Assembly (NCBI GenBank): GCA_963383645.1
Contig: OY726569.1
Coordinates: 27,899,070-27,963,069, forward strand
Source of the DNA: Muscardinus avellanarius
Lineage: Eukaryota > Chordata > Mammalia > Rodentia > Gliridae
Direction: 5' to 3'
DNA: 64,000 bases
Shown one piece after another: positions 11,800 through 23,463 of this stretch. Positions within the stretch are counted from its first letter, which is position 1. Every line of letters starts with the position of its first letter. The position numbers and the translations under genes were made by a program. The notes below the pieces were generated by a model, which was not told the origin of the DNA, ran no database searches, and was given only the letters and a program-made list of their open reading frames with translations.

Positions 11800-12160
11800 A
11801 TATGGCAGTTGCTGTGGGTATCACCTAGAAGCTTTACTTCATATATAAGTCACAGAATTCAGGCAAAATAAATAGGGTTAACAAAAGTGAATATTAGAAA
11901 AATATGTCAGGTAAGGTTTAATTTCTACTCTTATTCCTGTTTAAAATTACCCCCCTTTTGTCTGCAGGACCATTTTGTCCCTGCAAGAAAGTCTCGAAAA
12001 GAAAAAAAGGGGAGGTTACCTAAATTTTATACATTTCAATTACTGAGTTTGCTTTCTCTTTTTCACTTCTTCTTCTGTTTATACCCTGTTCAAGGCTGCT
12101 TAAGAGTTTGTTATTTCAGCCAGTCCTAGCTAAAATGTAAACATCTAAAAAGAAACACTG
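11800..12160. other. Intergenic, possible ERV tail
   Basis: No gene recognised. It may still derive from the ERV, but no motif supports this. Confidence 0.35.
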
Positions 12161-12249
12161 ATCATCTACCCAAGATTTACAGTGGCCTGGACTTCAAAGA
12201 GATACTAACTCTTTAAAGTCCAGGCCACTGTAAAACTTGGGTAGATGAT
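12161..12249. repeat. Near-perfect 41-bp inverted repeat (hairpin)
   Basis: Left arm 12161-12201 and right arm 12209-12249 are reverse complements over 41 bp with two mismatches, separated by the 7-nt loop ATACTAA. Transcribed, this would form a stable 89-nt stem-loop. Confidence 0.9.
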
Positions 12250-12339
12250 TTTACTTTCTTATTTCATTAAAAAGTTTATTTCAAAATGTAAAGTCAAGAA
12301 GAAAATTATTGCAGAAAGGAACCAGTATGTAGGAAGGAG

Positions 12340-12342
12340 ACA

Positions 12343-12402
<60 letters not shown>
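12340..12402. repeat. (GA)n microsatellite
   Basis: Long AGAGAG tract. The Ser/Leu-rich ORFs across it are artefacts. Confidence 0.95.
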
Positions 12403-12405
<3 letters not shown>

Positions 12406-13048
12406 TTGGGTATGAGAATTTGAGGTGAAGAAGGATAAAAAGAGAAGAAAATAATTTAGAAATAAGGAAGTATTTTGTAAAGTTTGTTCTGGTTGTCCCA
12501 AATGGGAAAGGAGAGAATAGGAAATATTCCAAGGCTAAAAGTTGAAGAAGGTTTAAGTATGTTGCAGAATGTTTGTGGAGAATAGAGTGTATGAAAGGAA
12601 TACTGCACGCATGATAAAGATGGTTATATGTAAAAATTCTTCAAAAGGCTTACAGTGAAGTTCTACTAAGATAATTTCCTGTGTTTTCTACTGTCTCTAT
12701 TTTCTATGGTTATAATATTAATCCCTGAATCCCAAATTTTACTTCAAAAATGAAAATTAACTCCTGTGTAACTGTAACGCTATATTTGTGCTTTCTAATT
12801 GTTAAAAATGCATAAATGGGTATTAGACAAATACCATGCATATCTAAAGTGCTGAACAAACACAAAGAAATAAACAAAATCTGAAAAACAATAATTTTAT
12901 ATCTGAAAAAACTTTCAAAAATAAAAGAAAAACCGAAAATTCTGAAAAAAAGGAGTATTCATCAGTTGTTGATTTTCAATGAAAAGGTACTAAGCCATAA
13001 TTGTAGCCATACAAAGTAATGAACAATAGTAAAGTTGTTTAATAGATC
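12403..13048. other. AT-rich intergenic stretch
   Basis: No gene or clear element before the target-site duplication of copy B. Confidence 0.4.
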
Positions 13049-13204
13049 AAAAGAAAGCTGAGAGGACTTCCGGGAAGATGGTGACCGAGAAAAGCGGGGC
13101 TTAAGAGCCCTGCTAACAACCAATATCCATTACCACAAAATCAGTGCCTTTCATGGCCAGAAAACACCATCACCAGAGAAAAAAAAAGGTCACCAGGCTC
13201 CAGA

Positions 13205-13530
13205 GATGAAGGGGACTTGGAGCAAAGCTCAGAGCCACAGAGGAGATACACCAGCCTCAAGCCCGAGGACGCGGCAGCAGCGCCTTACTGCCGGCGGCAG
13301 CGGTAAGTTCTCCGGATGGCTACAGCGAACCAAGGTGAGCCTCTGCGGAACAGCCTGGCGGGATTTTTTGGCGCAGGGAGCATCTAAATCTCCCAGTGAC
13401 TGAGCTCAGCACACGCTGCAGGGACTCAGAGCAGAGCTCAAAAACAGAGAACAAATACGCCAGCCTCACGGCCGAGGGCGTAACAGCGGCGCCATATTGC
13501 CACCGGCGGCAGCAACAGCAAATTTACCGA
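13205..13530 (+). repeat. Two related ~209-bp blocks in L1 5'UTR
   Basis: A block beginning near 13227 (GCTCAGAGCCACAGAGGA, then CCAGCCTCAAGCCCGAGG and CGGCGGCAG) recurs about 209 bp later near 13436 with divergence. This suggests monomer-type 5'UTR organisation, as in some rodent L1s. Confidence 0.55.
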
Positions 13531-13812
13531 GTCCACTACAGCTCGATCTGCGTACTCAACAACAGTGAGTCAAATTGCAGGCCCCAGAGGAGAAATCCCA
13601 GTACTGCACTCCCAGGGACTTGACCCAGTGGGGGAGTGGCGGTGGCAGAGATATCACACCATAGGAGAACACCCAACCTGGCACCCCCCATAGTCTAAAG
13701 CAGCCTCTATCGACTCCCTGGGTCTGAAACTCTGTGATACAACCCAGTAAAGGAGTAGTGGGGTCTGAGATACCACAGACTCGAGATCGAGAGCAACTTA
13801 AGTGAAGTCATA

Positions 13813-14774
13813 GTGACCCAAGGGAAGAACCCAGAGAAGGCACAAACTTCTGAAATCATGGGAAAGAGGAATAACAATGGAGCAATGAATGCCCACAACC
13901 CCACAACATCAGAACTCAATAAAACAGAAAATCAGAGATTTCTAGAAGATCAAATCAGGAAAATAACTGTAGAAATAATAGAGGTGTTTCGAAAAGAATT
14001 CAGAGAGAGCCAAAAAGAGATAAAGGATGCAATTAATGAGTAAAGGCCTCAATTCAAAGTACAAACAACCGATTAGACCACATGGAGAACAGAATCTCGC
14101 TCTTAGAAGATGAGCAATCCAAAAATGAATGCATAGTTTCTAATCTAGAAAAAAATATCCGACAGCAGGAATCTGACATTGAAGAAATATGGGCCCATTT
14201 TAAGAGAGCTAACCTAAGAATAATTGGAATAGAGGAGGGAAAAGAAGGTGAAACCAAAGGGATCAACAGTATCTTCAAGGAAGTAATAGCAGAAAATTTT
14301 CCAAACATAGAGCAAGAGGTTGATACACAGGTCCAGGAAACTTATAGAACTCCCTTTAGACAGGATCGGAGAAGAGGATCCCCATGCCACATAACTGTCA
14401 AAATGACCAATGTGGAAGCCAAGCAGAGAATCTTAAAGGCAACAAAAACAAAGGGCCAAGTGACATTCAGAGGCAAACCGATTAGAATCACTCCAGACTT
14501 CCCAAACCATGTCATGAAGTCCAGAAGGGCTTGGAGTAACACATTCCAAACTCTGAAAGAAAACAACTTCCAGCCAAAAATTTCCTACCCAGCAAAACTT
14601 TCTATCAAATTAGATGGAGAAATAAGAAGCTTCCATGACAAACAGAAACTGAAGGAATTTATGTCTTCAAAACCAGCACTAGAGAAAATACTCAAAGAGA
14701 TTAACTACAAAGAAGAAATAGGTAACAAACACCAGAACCAGAGAAACAAGATTTTCCATCCAACAGACAACTAA
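13813..14774 (+). pseudogene. L1 ORF1p-like gene with a frameshift
   Basis: Starts with the same MTQGKNPEKAQ as copy A. A one-base deletion near 14040, relative to copy A, shifts the frame and gives a stop after KDAINE. The original frame resumes from about 14046 and stays open to a stop at 14772-14774, including the RRM-like (RANLRIIGIEEG) and C-terminal (KPIRITPDFPNH) domains. Unlike copy A, the natural C-terminus is present (ending KIFHPTDN). No ORF2 follows; the downstream DNA is antisense L1. As it stands it cannot make full-length ORF1p. Confidence 0.8.
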
Positions 14775-15867
14775 GATTAGTTATCTGTGGAGATTCATTA
14801 CTTATGTTAGTCTTTTACCTATCTCTAAATTGTATTGTTTGCTTTTATTGTTGTTAATTTTTAGGATTTCTAGTTGGAATATTAATATACCTTCAGATAT
14901 AGCATTTAGAAATATTTTATCCCATTCAATCAGTAACTTTTAACTCTATTTACATTGTCTTTGGATAAACAATATATTTTTTTATTTTTTAGGGAGTTTG
15001 TATACTCTTCTGTTGCCTGTGCCATTGAAATTATATCCAAGAAATCACTGCCAATTTCAATGTTGTGAGGTTTTATGACCCAGATTTTCTTCTAAAAGTT
15101 TATAGTCTTAAGATTTATATTTAGGTCTTTTATCTATTTTGAGTTAATATTTGTATATGTGTTAGGTAAGGGTCCAATTTTATTCTTGTTCATGTAATTA
15201 TTATTTTTCAACAATATTTAGTTAAAAGATTATTATTTCCCCCACCAAATGTTCGTGGAAACCTTGTCTAAAATAACTTGACAATATATGAAAGAATTTA
15301 GCTCTAGGCTTTTATTTAACTCCAATGGTTTATATATCTGCCTTTAGAATAGTACTACACTGTTTCAATTATTGTAGCTTTATATATAGTTTGAAATCAG
15401 AAAATATATATCTTCTAGCTTTGTTCTTTTTCGAGATCGTTTTGGGTATCTAGAGTCCATATTCTATATAGGATAGATTTTTCTGAAAAATAAATATATA
15501 AATATATGATAGTTTCACCTAAAAAAAAGAAAAGAAAAAAAATTCTCTGGTAAGAAAGAAAGCAAAAATAAATATTGAAATGTTATCTTTAAGTTATCAA
15601 AAGCTTGGTATCAGACAAATGAAACTGTTATGTGAGATTATCATTTTTAATATTGGATAAATTGCTATAATACTAGATGTCAACCACTAAGCCAAGCATG
15701 GGAAGGAGGGATGGGGAGGGAATGGGGTGGGGATCGGGTGGGGGCTGACTGGGCTATGTGTGCATGTATGTCTACAAAAGTTTGTATCCCACTATGATGT
15801 ATGAATACAGTGCACCAATAAAAAATTTAAAAAAAATAATCTCAAAAAACAAAAAAAAGAAAGCTGA

Positions 15868-16409
15868 TATTTTTGTCTCTATTCTTTTGTCTGATATAAT
15901 TTAAAAGACATTGTATAAAATATAAATGTGAACAGAAAGGGAAGTGTATATATAGTTTTTCATATTCATAAAGATCTTAATTTCTGTCATTATTTTTTTG
16001 CTAGTATAATTTAGGTATTTTGGATGGACATATTCTTAGTATCACTTATACTAGAATATACCACTTAGAGTAGCAATACCATAAGATAATTTGTCATTCA
16101 GTGGGAACTTACTTTATTACTTTGAGATATAGATCAAAATTTACTACTGTGGAAAATGCATTTTGGCTTTTCTTTTTGCTTGATTGCCATAATATGGGCC
16201 TGCAGGTACTTCAACTATTTCTGCTTCTAATTAGACATCATGAGGTGCAGAAGCTTTTGCAGACTGCACTAATGCTGGATGAATTCAGTCACATGCCGGC
16301 ATTGATGTGGCTCTTGGGTCAGCCACCACATTTGATTAGTTTACATATTAGTTCATGTATGTCATTAGTATTATTATTACAAATATTAAAAAGAGGTATA
16401 ATTCTTTTT
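15868..16409. other. Intergenic, nothing recognised
   Basis: A 104-codon ORF at 16101-16415 has no recognisable domain and ends in SINE sequence. Confidence 0.4.
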
Positions 16410-16838
16410 TTGTAGTACTGAGGATTAAAGCTAGGGGTCATTCTACCTCTGAGCTACACCCCCAGTCCCATTTTTTATTTTGTTTGTTTTGTTTGTTTTG
16501 CAGTACTGGAAATTGAGCCCAGGAGTATTCTACCTCTGAGCTATACTCCAAGTTCTATTTTTTATTCTTTACTTTGAAACAGGGTCTCACTAAGTTATGA
16601 AGGCCTCACTAAACAGCTGAGGCTGGCCACAAACCTGTGATCCTCTTTTCTCAGCTTCCCAAGTACTGGAATTACAAGTGTGCACCATCATGCCCAGCCT
16701 TATTCTTTATTTTGAAATAAGTTCTCACTAAGTTGCAGAAGAACTCACTGAGTAGCTAAGTCTAGCTGAGAACCTGTGAACCTCCTGCCTCAGCCTCCCA
16801 AGTACTGGGATTACAAACATGTACCACCAGGCCCTGCT
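16410..16838 (-). mobile_element. Cluster of diverged, nested SINEs
   Basis: Three ID/B1-type pieces in reverse orientation: an ID-like half at ~16410-16470, a fuller copy at ~16500-16700 after a (GTTTT)n tail, and a third B1-like piece at ~16700-16838. They are older than the young subfamily, since they carry TGATCCTC and AAGTACTGG variants. Confidence 0.75.
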
Positions 16839-17861
16839 TAGGAGTGTAATTACTATAAAGGATATTCTTTGGGCCCATATCTTGTTTTCAAAGCTTCATA
16901 TTTTCATTTCAAACATTCTCCAAGATGATACTGGCTGCCATCTTGTGCTGCTGTCACTCCTTGGGTTTTTTGCATTTACTGAGAAATGGTTGTATTATTT
17001 TGGTCAAGTGCAACACTTGACAATATTAGCGTTATCTCTCTTTCCACCTGCTCTTCTTCCTGTGCAGCCATCTTTGGTGTGTGCTGATTACATGGCTCCT
17101 GAGGAGAGAAGGGCTTGCTGCATTGTCATTCTCTGCCACCAGTTCAATAAGGACATGAGGCAGGTGGAACAAAGGAAGCGCTTGAATTGTACATGGTTGG
17201 ATCTCTGTTTCCCAATTGAGCTTCCTGGCAGATGTGGCTGGGTGGTTTGGTTAGGATGGACACACTTAAGAAGAGAAAGTTCAGATCCTGTACATTCAGA
17301 GATTAATCCCTAGATTTCAGGGCTTTATCCAAGAAAAGGTAAGAAGAAAACTTATACAATTGAATAGCTACATTGAGATTTATCTAGAGGCCAAGTGCTG
17401 CGAGCAGCTCCATACCTCCTGCATGAATTCAAGTAAGTATTATTTGGACACAGGTGCATTGCTGGTACAAATTGGAATAAGGTATTCCAAAACCCTACAG
17501 TCTTGGCCTTGTTAAAAAATGTTGTCTAGACTGTGATCAGGAGCCATGTTTGTTAAGACAAATTTTAAAAGATCTGTTGAAAGAATTCTTTTGCGTTATA
17601 AGGATTTCTTTAAGAAGTAGTGATGCATCTGGTCTGAGGGTATCTATCATGACGTGGAAAACAGCCGTGCATTATGAACTGCTCCTGGAATTACGAGAAC
17701 CTCACTCATATTTCTATAATGGAAATGTTGTGAATGATTTTTTAGTGTAGGGAAGTGGCTATTTGAAATAATTTCCTTACCTCAGATAAAAGTTGCCATT
17801 TGATATACAATACACACTTACAAATATTCCTCCTCATAAACATCGACTTGGAGCATATGTT
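16839..17861. other. Unassigned stretch with a 164-codon ORF
   Basis: The ORF at 16819-17313 starts inside SINE sequence. No domain, signal peptide or V-gene motif is recognised. It may be a decayed repeat. Confidence 0.35.
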
Positions 17862-18295
17862 CTTTTTTTGTATGTGTGTGGTATTAGGATGGGACCCAGG
17901 GGCATTCTACCTGAATCTCACCATAAGCCCTATTTTACTTTTTATTTGGTTACAGAGTCTGGCAAAGTTGCTGAAGACCTTTTAATTTGCCAAGGCTGGC
18001 TTCAAACCTGAATTTTTCCCATCTTAGCCTCCAAACTACTGAGGTTTCTGGGTGTGGTGGTGCATGCTTGTAATCCCAGTGCTTGGGAGGCTGAGACAGG
18101 AGGATTGCATAGGTTCGAAGCCAGCCTCAGCTACTGAGTGAAGCTCTTAGCAACTTAATGAGACCATATTTCCAAATAAAGTATAAAATGGGTCTGGTAA
18201 TATAGCCCAGAGGTAGAAAAGCCCCTGGCTTCCACCCCCAGTATCATAAAAAAATTACTGAGGTTACAGATGTGCACCAACATGCCCAGTGGAGT
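17862..18295 (-). mobile_element. Old SINE split by a younger opposite-strand SINE
   Basis: Outer reverse SINE at ~17862-18048 and 18262-18295. A + strand B1/ID SINE at ~18049-18250 is inserted into it, flanked by the duplication TACTGAGGTT. Confidence 0.8.
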
Positions 18296-18400
18296 AAATG
18301 TTCTTAAACTTTTAACTAAAGTCTCAGATTTTTACTTTTAATACTTTACATAAAATAGGTCTTCATTTTGGATGTTTCTTTTTTTATTACTATGGTAAAT

Positions 18401-18416
18401 CCACTAGATGGCAGTG
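18401..18416 (+). promoter_or_regulatory. CTCF-like motif upstream of TRAV12-like gene
   Basis: CCACTAGATGGCAGTG closely matches the CTCF core, 254 bp upstream of the leader ATG. It has the same orientation as the motifs near the TRAV9-like and TRAV6/16-like genes. Confidence 0.6.
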
Positions 18417-18445
18417 TCTTCTCAGGGACCCCATGAAAAGCTCTC

Positions 18446-18448
<3 letters not shown>

Positions 18449-18492
<44 letters not shown>
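18449..18492. repeat. (TG)n microsatellite
   Basis: About 22 TG units between the CTCF-like motif and the V promoter region. Confidence 0.95.
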
Positions 18493-18497
<5 letters not shown>

Positions 18498-18669
18498 GAG
18501 AGAATGGGAGGAGTTTGTTGGTATAGCAGGATTGGTAAAAGAACCTCTTTTTTCTAGTTGATGGAACAATTTTTATGTTTCTTAAAGCAGAACAAGTATA
18601 AGTGTCTGAATGAGACTCATTATTTTTTAGGGTTTAACATCCGAGTGCTCAGTGAATCTGGGAGAGAGA

Positions 18670-19206
18670 ATGATGAAGCCCTTGAGTGTGTCCCCAGTGA
18701 TCCTGTGGCTTCATCTCTGTTGTGAGTTTTTGTATTTAATGGAAATATTAAATGTAACATTTTAAATTATGGTGTATTATAGGCTTGGTGGGGGAGAATA
18801 AATGCTTTTATCTTCTAAGAAAGGGTGGGGCACCCATGAAAAGATAATGTAAATTTTGGGGAATGAGTGTTCACTACCCAACCATTCTTCCTTGTCTGAC
18901 CACGGTCTTTTTGCACAGGTGTAAGCAGCCAACAGAAAGATGTGGAGCAGAGTCCTGCGGTCCTCAGCATCACAGAGGGATCTACGGCCTCTCTCAACTG
19001 CACTTATAGCAGTGGTTTCCAGTACTTTTGGTGGTACAGACAGTATGCTGAGCGAGGCCCTGAGTTGCTGGTGTCCATATACTCCAGTGGTGACAAAGAT
19101 GAAGGCAGATTCACAGCGCAGCTGGACAAAGGCAGCCGGCATCTGTCCCTGCACATCAGAGGCTCCCAGCCCAGTGACTCAGCCACCTACCTCTGTGCAG
19201 TGAGCA
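18670..19206 (+). CDS. TRAV12: T-cell receptor alpha variable segment, TRAV12-like
   Basis: Leader exon 18670-18721 starts with two in-frame Met codons (MMKPLSV), like human TRAV12, and ends at a GTGAGT donor. The V exon 18919-19206 follows a CACAG acceptor. The mature region begins [13 protein letters not shown]. It keeps the first Cys (ASLNCTY), the core Trp (WWYRQY), the CDR2 stretch [11 protein letters not shown] and the terminal [10 protein letters not shown]. The [12 protein letters not shown] and [13 protein letters not shown] blocks are typical of TRAV12. The frame is open and the RSS intact, so it is probably functional. The choice among TRAV12-1, -2 and -3 cannot be made; position suggests the distal 12-3 equivalent. 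Confidence 0.87.
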
Positions 19207-19245
19207 CACAGTGCTCCCCAGGCACCTGCAGCTGCACCCAAACCT
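19207..19245 (+). other. V-RSS of TRAV12-like gene
   Basis: Heptamer CACAGTG at 19207-19213, then a GC-rich spacer and a nonamer. Spacing of 23 gives CCCAAACCT at 19237-19245; one base earlier, ACCCAAACC fits the consensus slightly better. Confidence 0.8.
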
Positions 19246-20209
19246 GCTGGCCCAGGAGGCCTGAGGGAGAGCAGACACAGGCAGGAGGTGCTGTGAGCTG
19301 AGATACCATGGCAAGGAAGAGTGACAGGGAGGGCTTCATGGACTGGGCAGGACTGGAACCATCTGAGAAAGCTAACCCTGAAGGGAAAGGAAAGGCATGA
19401 TGTTAGTCTGGTTGTGAAAGTGCTGAGTTTTTTCTTTCCACTCTAATTAAAAAATTTTATTGGGATATATACAAAAAGATGCAAATATTTATATACATAC
19501 AAATAAGTTTTAAAAAGTATATACCTATGAAAATGTCCCCATAAACAATGCTGTAGATGTAACCATTTTTTCTAAAAGTTTCCTTTCTATTTTAATTATA
19601 AAAATTAAAGACAATCTGTATATAAATAGGTGTACATATTTAGTTTATGTAAACTGACATATACTGTTATTTTATATCACATTTGTACCCAAAAACTGTA
19701 ATTGGTTTAATGGTGCTTTTCTTATATGAGAAAAAGTGGTTTAAAGAAGCAGTAGGATATCTAGGAGCAACTGGGTTGAGTTATAACAAAAATTCCTGGA
19801 CCTGAACATTCAGTAGAATTTTCTGCATTTATCTTTGTTTACATATGTGTATGCACATGCACACAATGTGTGTGCCCACATACATATGTTTATTTTCTTC
19901 CCTGCTATTACTGGATATGGCATACAGTTGGCCAACTTTGAGACTCAGAGACATGATGTAAAATATTTTACTAAATATTTCTCATGTAACTTTTGCTTGC
20001 TTCTATGACTGACAAGGTAGGTCAAAGTTTAAGTTTGCATTCTTGTTCAAGAGTCAAACTCCTGTGGTTACTTTTCACATTTGTTCTTTCTGGAAAAAAA
20101 TGAGGCATATGTTAGAACTAAAGATTCTTAACCATGTTGTCCTGGGAATTCCTATAGTTCACAAGAAATTTTAAGCTCCACATTTTCCACCAAAGAAAAC
20201 TGATGTTGC
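19246..20209. other. AT-rich intergenic stretch
   Basis: Possibly decayed LINE near 19440-19700, but no firm match. No gene seen. Confidence 0.4.
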
Positions 20210-20400
20210 CGGGCGTGGTGGTGCCTACTTGTAATCCCCGCGCTTGGGAGGTGGAGACAGGAGGATCACGCAGGTTCAAAGCCAGCCTCGCTGACTTAAG
20301 AGACCCTGTTTCCAAATTTTAAAAAAAAAGTATAAAATAGGTCTGGGAGTGTAGCCCGGAGATAGAAGGGTTTCCAGGAACCCGAGTACCACCAAAAAAA
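20210..20400 (+). mobile_element. B1/ID SINE
   Basis: Starts GCCGGGCGTGGTGG and ends ACCACCAAAAAAAG. Flanked by the duplication AAGAAAACTGAT. Confidence 0.92.
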
Positions 20401-20701
20401 GAAGAAAAAAAAAAGAAAACTGATCTCAATATTATTTGATTTTACTGCTGATTATTTCTAGCCCAATGAGTTTTAATGAGTTACAGCAGGTGCTCAAGGA
20501 AGTCTCTCCTCTCCCTCTGTACAGGATGCATATGACAGAACCCAGACATATCTGCCTATATCTACTAATTATATTTCCTGTTGGGGTAGACACATCACAC
20601 AGCCCAGTGACTTTGCTTGCACCTCTTAAGCACAAGGTACAGAATTAAGATTTGGATCTCAGATAGAACATAGAACACTTCACCTTGAAAGAACTACCAC
20701 C

Positions 20702-21243
20702 ATGCTGGTTGCCAGCCTACTGAGGATAGCCTTTGTCTCCATCTTTCTTGGTAAGGATGTGCAAAAGCACAGGTTAGGGGCTCTTTCCTGAATTTCTCGG
20801 GAGAGACATCATTGTTCTCTAATAAGATTGAGAAGGAGAGATGAAGAGCAGTGAAATCAGAGCTCTGAATCCTAAGCCACTTCCTTCCTAATATCCTCAT
20901 GTTCCAGATAATGTATTAGTTTATTTCTGTCCTCTTTTCTACAGGAACCAGCATGGCACAGAAGGTAACTCAAGCTCAGACTGAAATTTTTGTGGTGGAG
21001 AAACAGGCAGTGACCTTGGGCTGTTTGTATGAAACCAGTGATTCTTATTACTCCCTGTTGTGGTACAAACAACCACCAAGTGGGGAAATGATTCTCCTCA
21101 TCCGTCAGGACTCTTACAGTGCACAAAATGCAACAGAGGGTCGGTATTCTCTGAGCTTCCTGAAGTCGTCCAGCTCCATCAGCCTCACCATCACAGCCTC
21201 ACAGCTCTGGGACTCAGCCGTGTATTTCTGTGCTCTGAGAGGC
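20702..21243 (+). CDS. TRAV19: T-cell receptor alpha variable segment, TRAV19-like
   Basis: Leader exon 20702-20750 ([16 protein letters not shown]) ends at a GTAAGG donor. The V exon 20945-21243 follows TTCTACAG. The mature region starts [17 protein letters not shown], close to human TRAV19 as I remember it. Framework marks: first Cys in LGCLYE, core Trp in [12 protein letters not shown], then LLIRQD and [14 protein letters not shown]2/FR3 ([12 protein letters not shown]) also recalls TRAV14/DV4 and TRAV38, so TRAV14/DV4 is the main alternative. Open frame and good RSS suggest it is functional. This AQKVTQ-type lineage is the one that includes several dual-use TRAV/DV genes and TRDV1. Confidence 0.8.
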
Positions 21244-21282
21244 CACAGTGAGAGGGGCATCTGCAGGAGCCTTACAGAAACC
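21244..21282 (+). other. V-RSS of TRAV19-like gene
   Basis: Heptamer CACAGTG (21244-21250), 23-bp spacer, nonamer ACAGAAACC (21274-21282). Confidence 0.85.
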
Positions 21283-23260
21283 TCAGCAAGAGACAGTGCT
21301 TCTGGGGCAAGACCCCACCACAGACCTGGAGGAGCAGGGCTGAGACAGCACAGGTGGTGATTTGTCAAGGAAACCTAGGTTCAGTTCATGTAAATGTCTA
21401 GATATATTTGTTACTAGGAGGCTGTGCATCTTCCATTTTTTAGAATAGATTGAGCTAGAATATGCAGCACATGCAAAATTATTTTTAAACTTCTGTTTAA
21501 AACCTATTAATTTTGCGTTGGCTTTACTAAGTTGAGGAAATTTTTATTTTTTTAATCAAGTGTGTCCTTATATTGATGAGTTGTTACCTTTTCAGAATCA
21601 CTCACATATTTGTTCATTCATTGGTATGTGGAATGCTTGCTCTTCTTCTAATGTTTTTCCCTCCAAATAGCGTTTGTACTCCATGAAGCTGAATTATTTA
21701 ATTTAGACCTTTTCTCATACTCACACTAACAACCACTTGCACAAGAAGAATAGATTTACAATGTTCCTCAAGTTAGCTCTTTTTTACTCCAATCTTTTTG
21801 TGACATGAATATGATTTATTGAGGACTCTTGGAGGATACCTGCAAGGGGAATATTTAAGGTTGAAATTTGTCTTGAACTGTTGAGTCTCTTGTCCTCGCC
21901 CTTTCTTCTTTATGTCAAGACCAATTTGAAGATGAGAAGAGGCAGGGCCAGAATGACAGCTGTCAATCAACACTCACATGATTTTGTCCAGTTTTAATTT
22001 CTTGTCTAAAGATATATATGAATATATTTTCTTATATATTCAATCAGTGATTATATAACAACGGCTTTGTTTTGCTGCACATATTTTTTAAAAACCTCTG
22101 AGTCAGTTGTCATCATTTAAACATTTGGACATCACATTAGAAACTGGGTTTCTAGCCTGTCTCAAAATGGATAGATTTAGAAGCACTAGATCCTCTGCAG
22201 CAGGAACCAAAAGTTATGTTTGAACATGTAATGACTTTGATGTTAGTTATTTTATTTTTAGTGTTTATTATTAATTTCAAAATAAGAGTTAATCTAAATA
22301 TAAAATATTAAATTAGTAGTTATGAGATATAAACACATCCATAAGTCAAACAAATCTGAACTAATGTTTCATGAAACTATGTCTGACCTTCCACCACGAT
22401 TTCATGCATTAGGTGGATATCCCAGTTTGGAAAACTTATACTCTTTTCATTCATTCAAATCACAGTTTCGGTGGTAATCATTGAGAAAAATTGTTAACAA
22501 GACATGCACGTTTCTTGCTTCTGTGGATGTCATGTTTGGTGAACTATAGTTGTATATAGAATAGAATAATTGGCAGAAAGAACACTAATTCAATTTTAGA
22601 GTCCATTACATAAACAACCTATTATATATATTACATAAACAACCTATTCTATTCATAGGTGTGCCAAACGTCCCTTGCAGGATGAAGACAGTTCCCTGTC
22701 CCTAGAGGATCTAAGAACACTGTAGGTTGGCTGGGTTCCCTCAACATCAGAGCCCCAGCTGGAGCTGGGTGGGAAAGGCTCGGGCTCAGAGGTGCTGAGA
22801 GCAGAATGTACATGGGCGTGGCTGTCCACATGATCAAAACCCAGGCAGACCTGATGCCATGTCACTGCCACTGGCCTTGGTATCAGAGGATGAAAGAAGG
22901 TGATGTGGTAAACTCACAATTCTCCAAGGTAGATTTGGTGTGCCGACACCAACATTAAACATTAAACAACATTAAAAGTTTGTCCATTTGTCTCTGGGTC
23001 CCAACTGAGTTAGGCTGCAAGCTTATTACACATAGACAGGCCTCTGCCCAGGAGTCACAATACAGGGAATCTTTTGGTGAGCATGAGGAGAGAAAGCCAT
23101 TGCAGCCTGCAGGACAGCTGGGCCTACTCAGGTCCCTGTGAAGGATCTATAGAGAATGACTATCAGTCTTCAGCCCCTTGTTACCACCTAATGATACTGA
23201 AATTGATTCCCCTTATGCCTCACATCTCAGAGCCTTTGATATTGCACACAATGGTTTTAT
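21283..23260. other. Intergenic, no gene recognised
   Basis: About 2 kb, AT-rich to ~22600. Near 22603-22645 an 18-bp block TTACATAAACAACCTATT is repeated. The 22650-22890 stretch is GC-richer but matches nothing I recognise. Confidence 0.4.
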
Positions 23261-23269
23261 TTTTTTTTT

Positions 23270-23463
23270 GTTTTGTTTTGTTTTTGGTGGTACTGGGGTT
23301 CCTGGAAGCCCTTCTACCTCCGGGCTACACTCCCACACCTATTTTTTAACTTTATATGGAAACAGGGTCTCTTAAACCAGCGAGGCTGGCTCCGAACCAG
23401 CGCGATCCTCCTGTCTCTGCCTCCCAAGCGCGGGGATTACAAGCATGCGCCACCATGCCCGGC
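23270..23463 (-). mobile_element. B1/ID SINE
   Basis: Young-subfamily reverse SINE flanked by CACAATGGTTTTA on both sides. Confidence 0.92.

Larger units (their letters stand above)
13062..15854 (+). mobile_element. Chimeric ORF1-only L1 element, copy B
   Basis: Second copy of the element at 6539-9558, in + orientation and without the internal SINE. Order: 5'UTR (13062-13812), broken ORF1 (13813-14774), antisense old-L1 ORF2 segment (about 14780-15530), G-rich polypurine tract (about 15700-15750), GTGCACCAATAAAAA and an A-rich tail. A perfect 13-bp target-site duplication, AAAAGAAAGCTGA, lies at 13049-13061 and 15855-15867. The duplication differs from that of copy A, so the two are separate retrotransposition events. 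Confidence 0.9.

Noticed and set aside
6539..15854. A large inverted duplication (palindrome) explaining the two chimeric L1 copies
   Set aside because: Each copy has its own target-site duplication, A tail and unrelated flanks, so two retrotransposition events explain them better.
16819..17313. 164-codon ORF as a gene
   Set aside because: It begins in SINE sequence, has no signal peptide or domain, and shows no V-gene features.
18815..19186. Minus-strand ORFs over the TRAV12-like gene
   Set aside because: Shadows of the V exon on the opposite strand.
22650..22890. Possible processed pseudogene on the minus strand
   Set aside because: A moderately GC-rich open stretch, but no family recognised and no A tail or duplication found.
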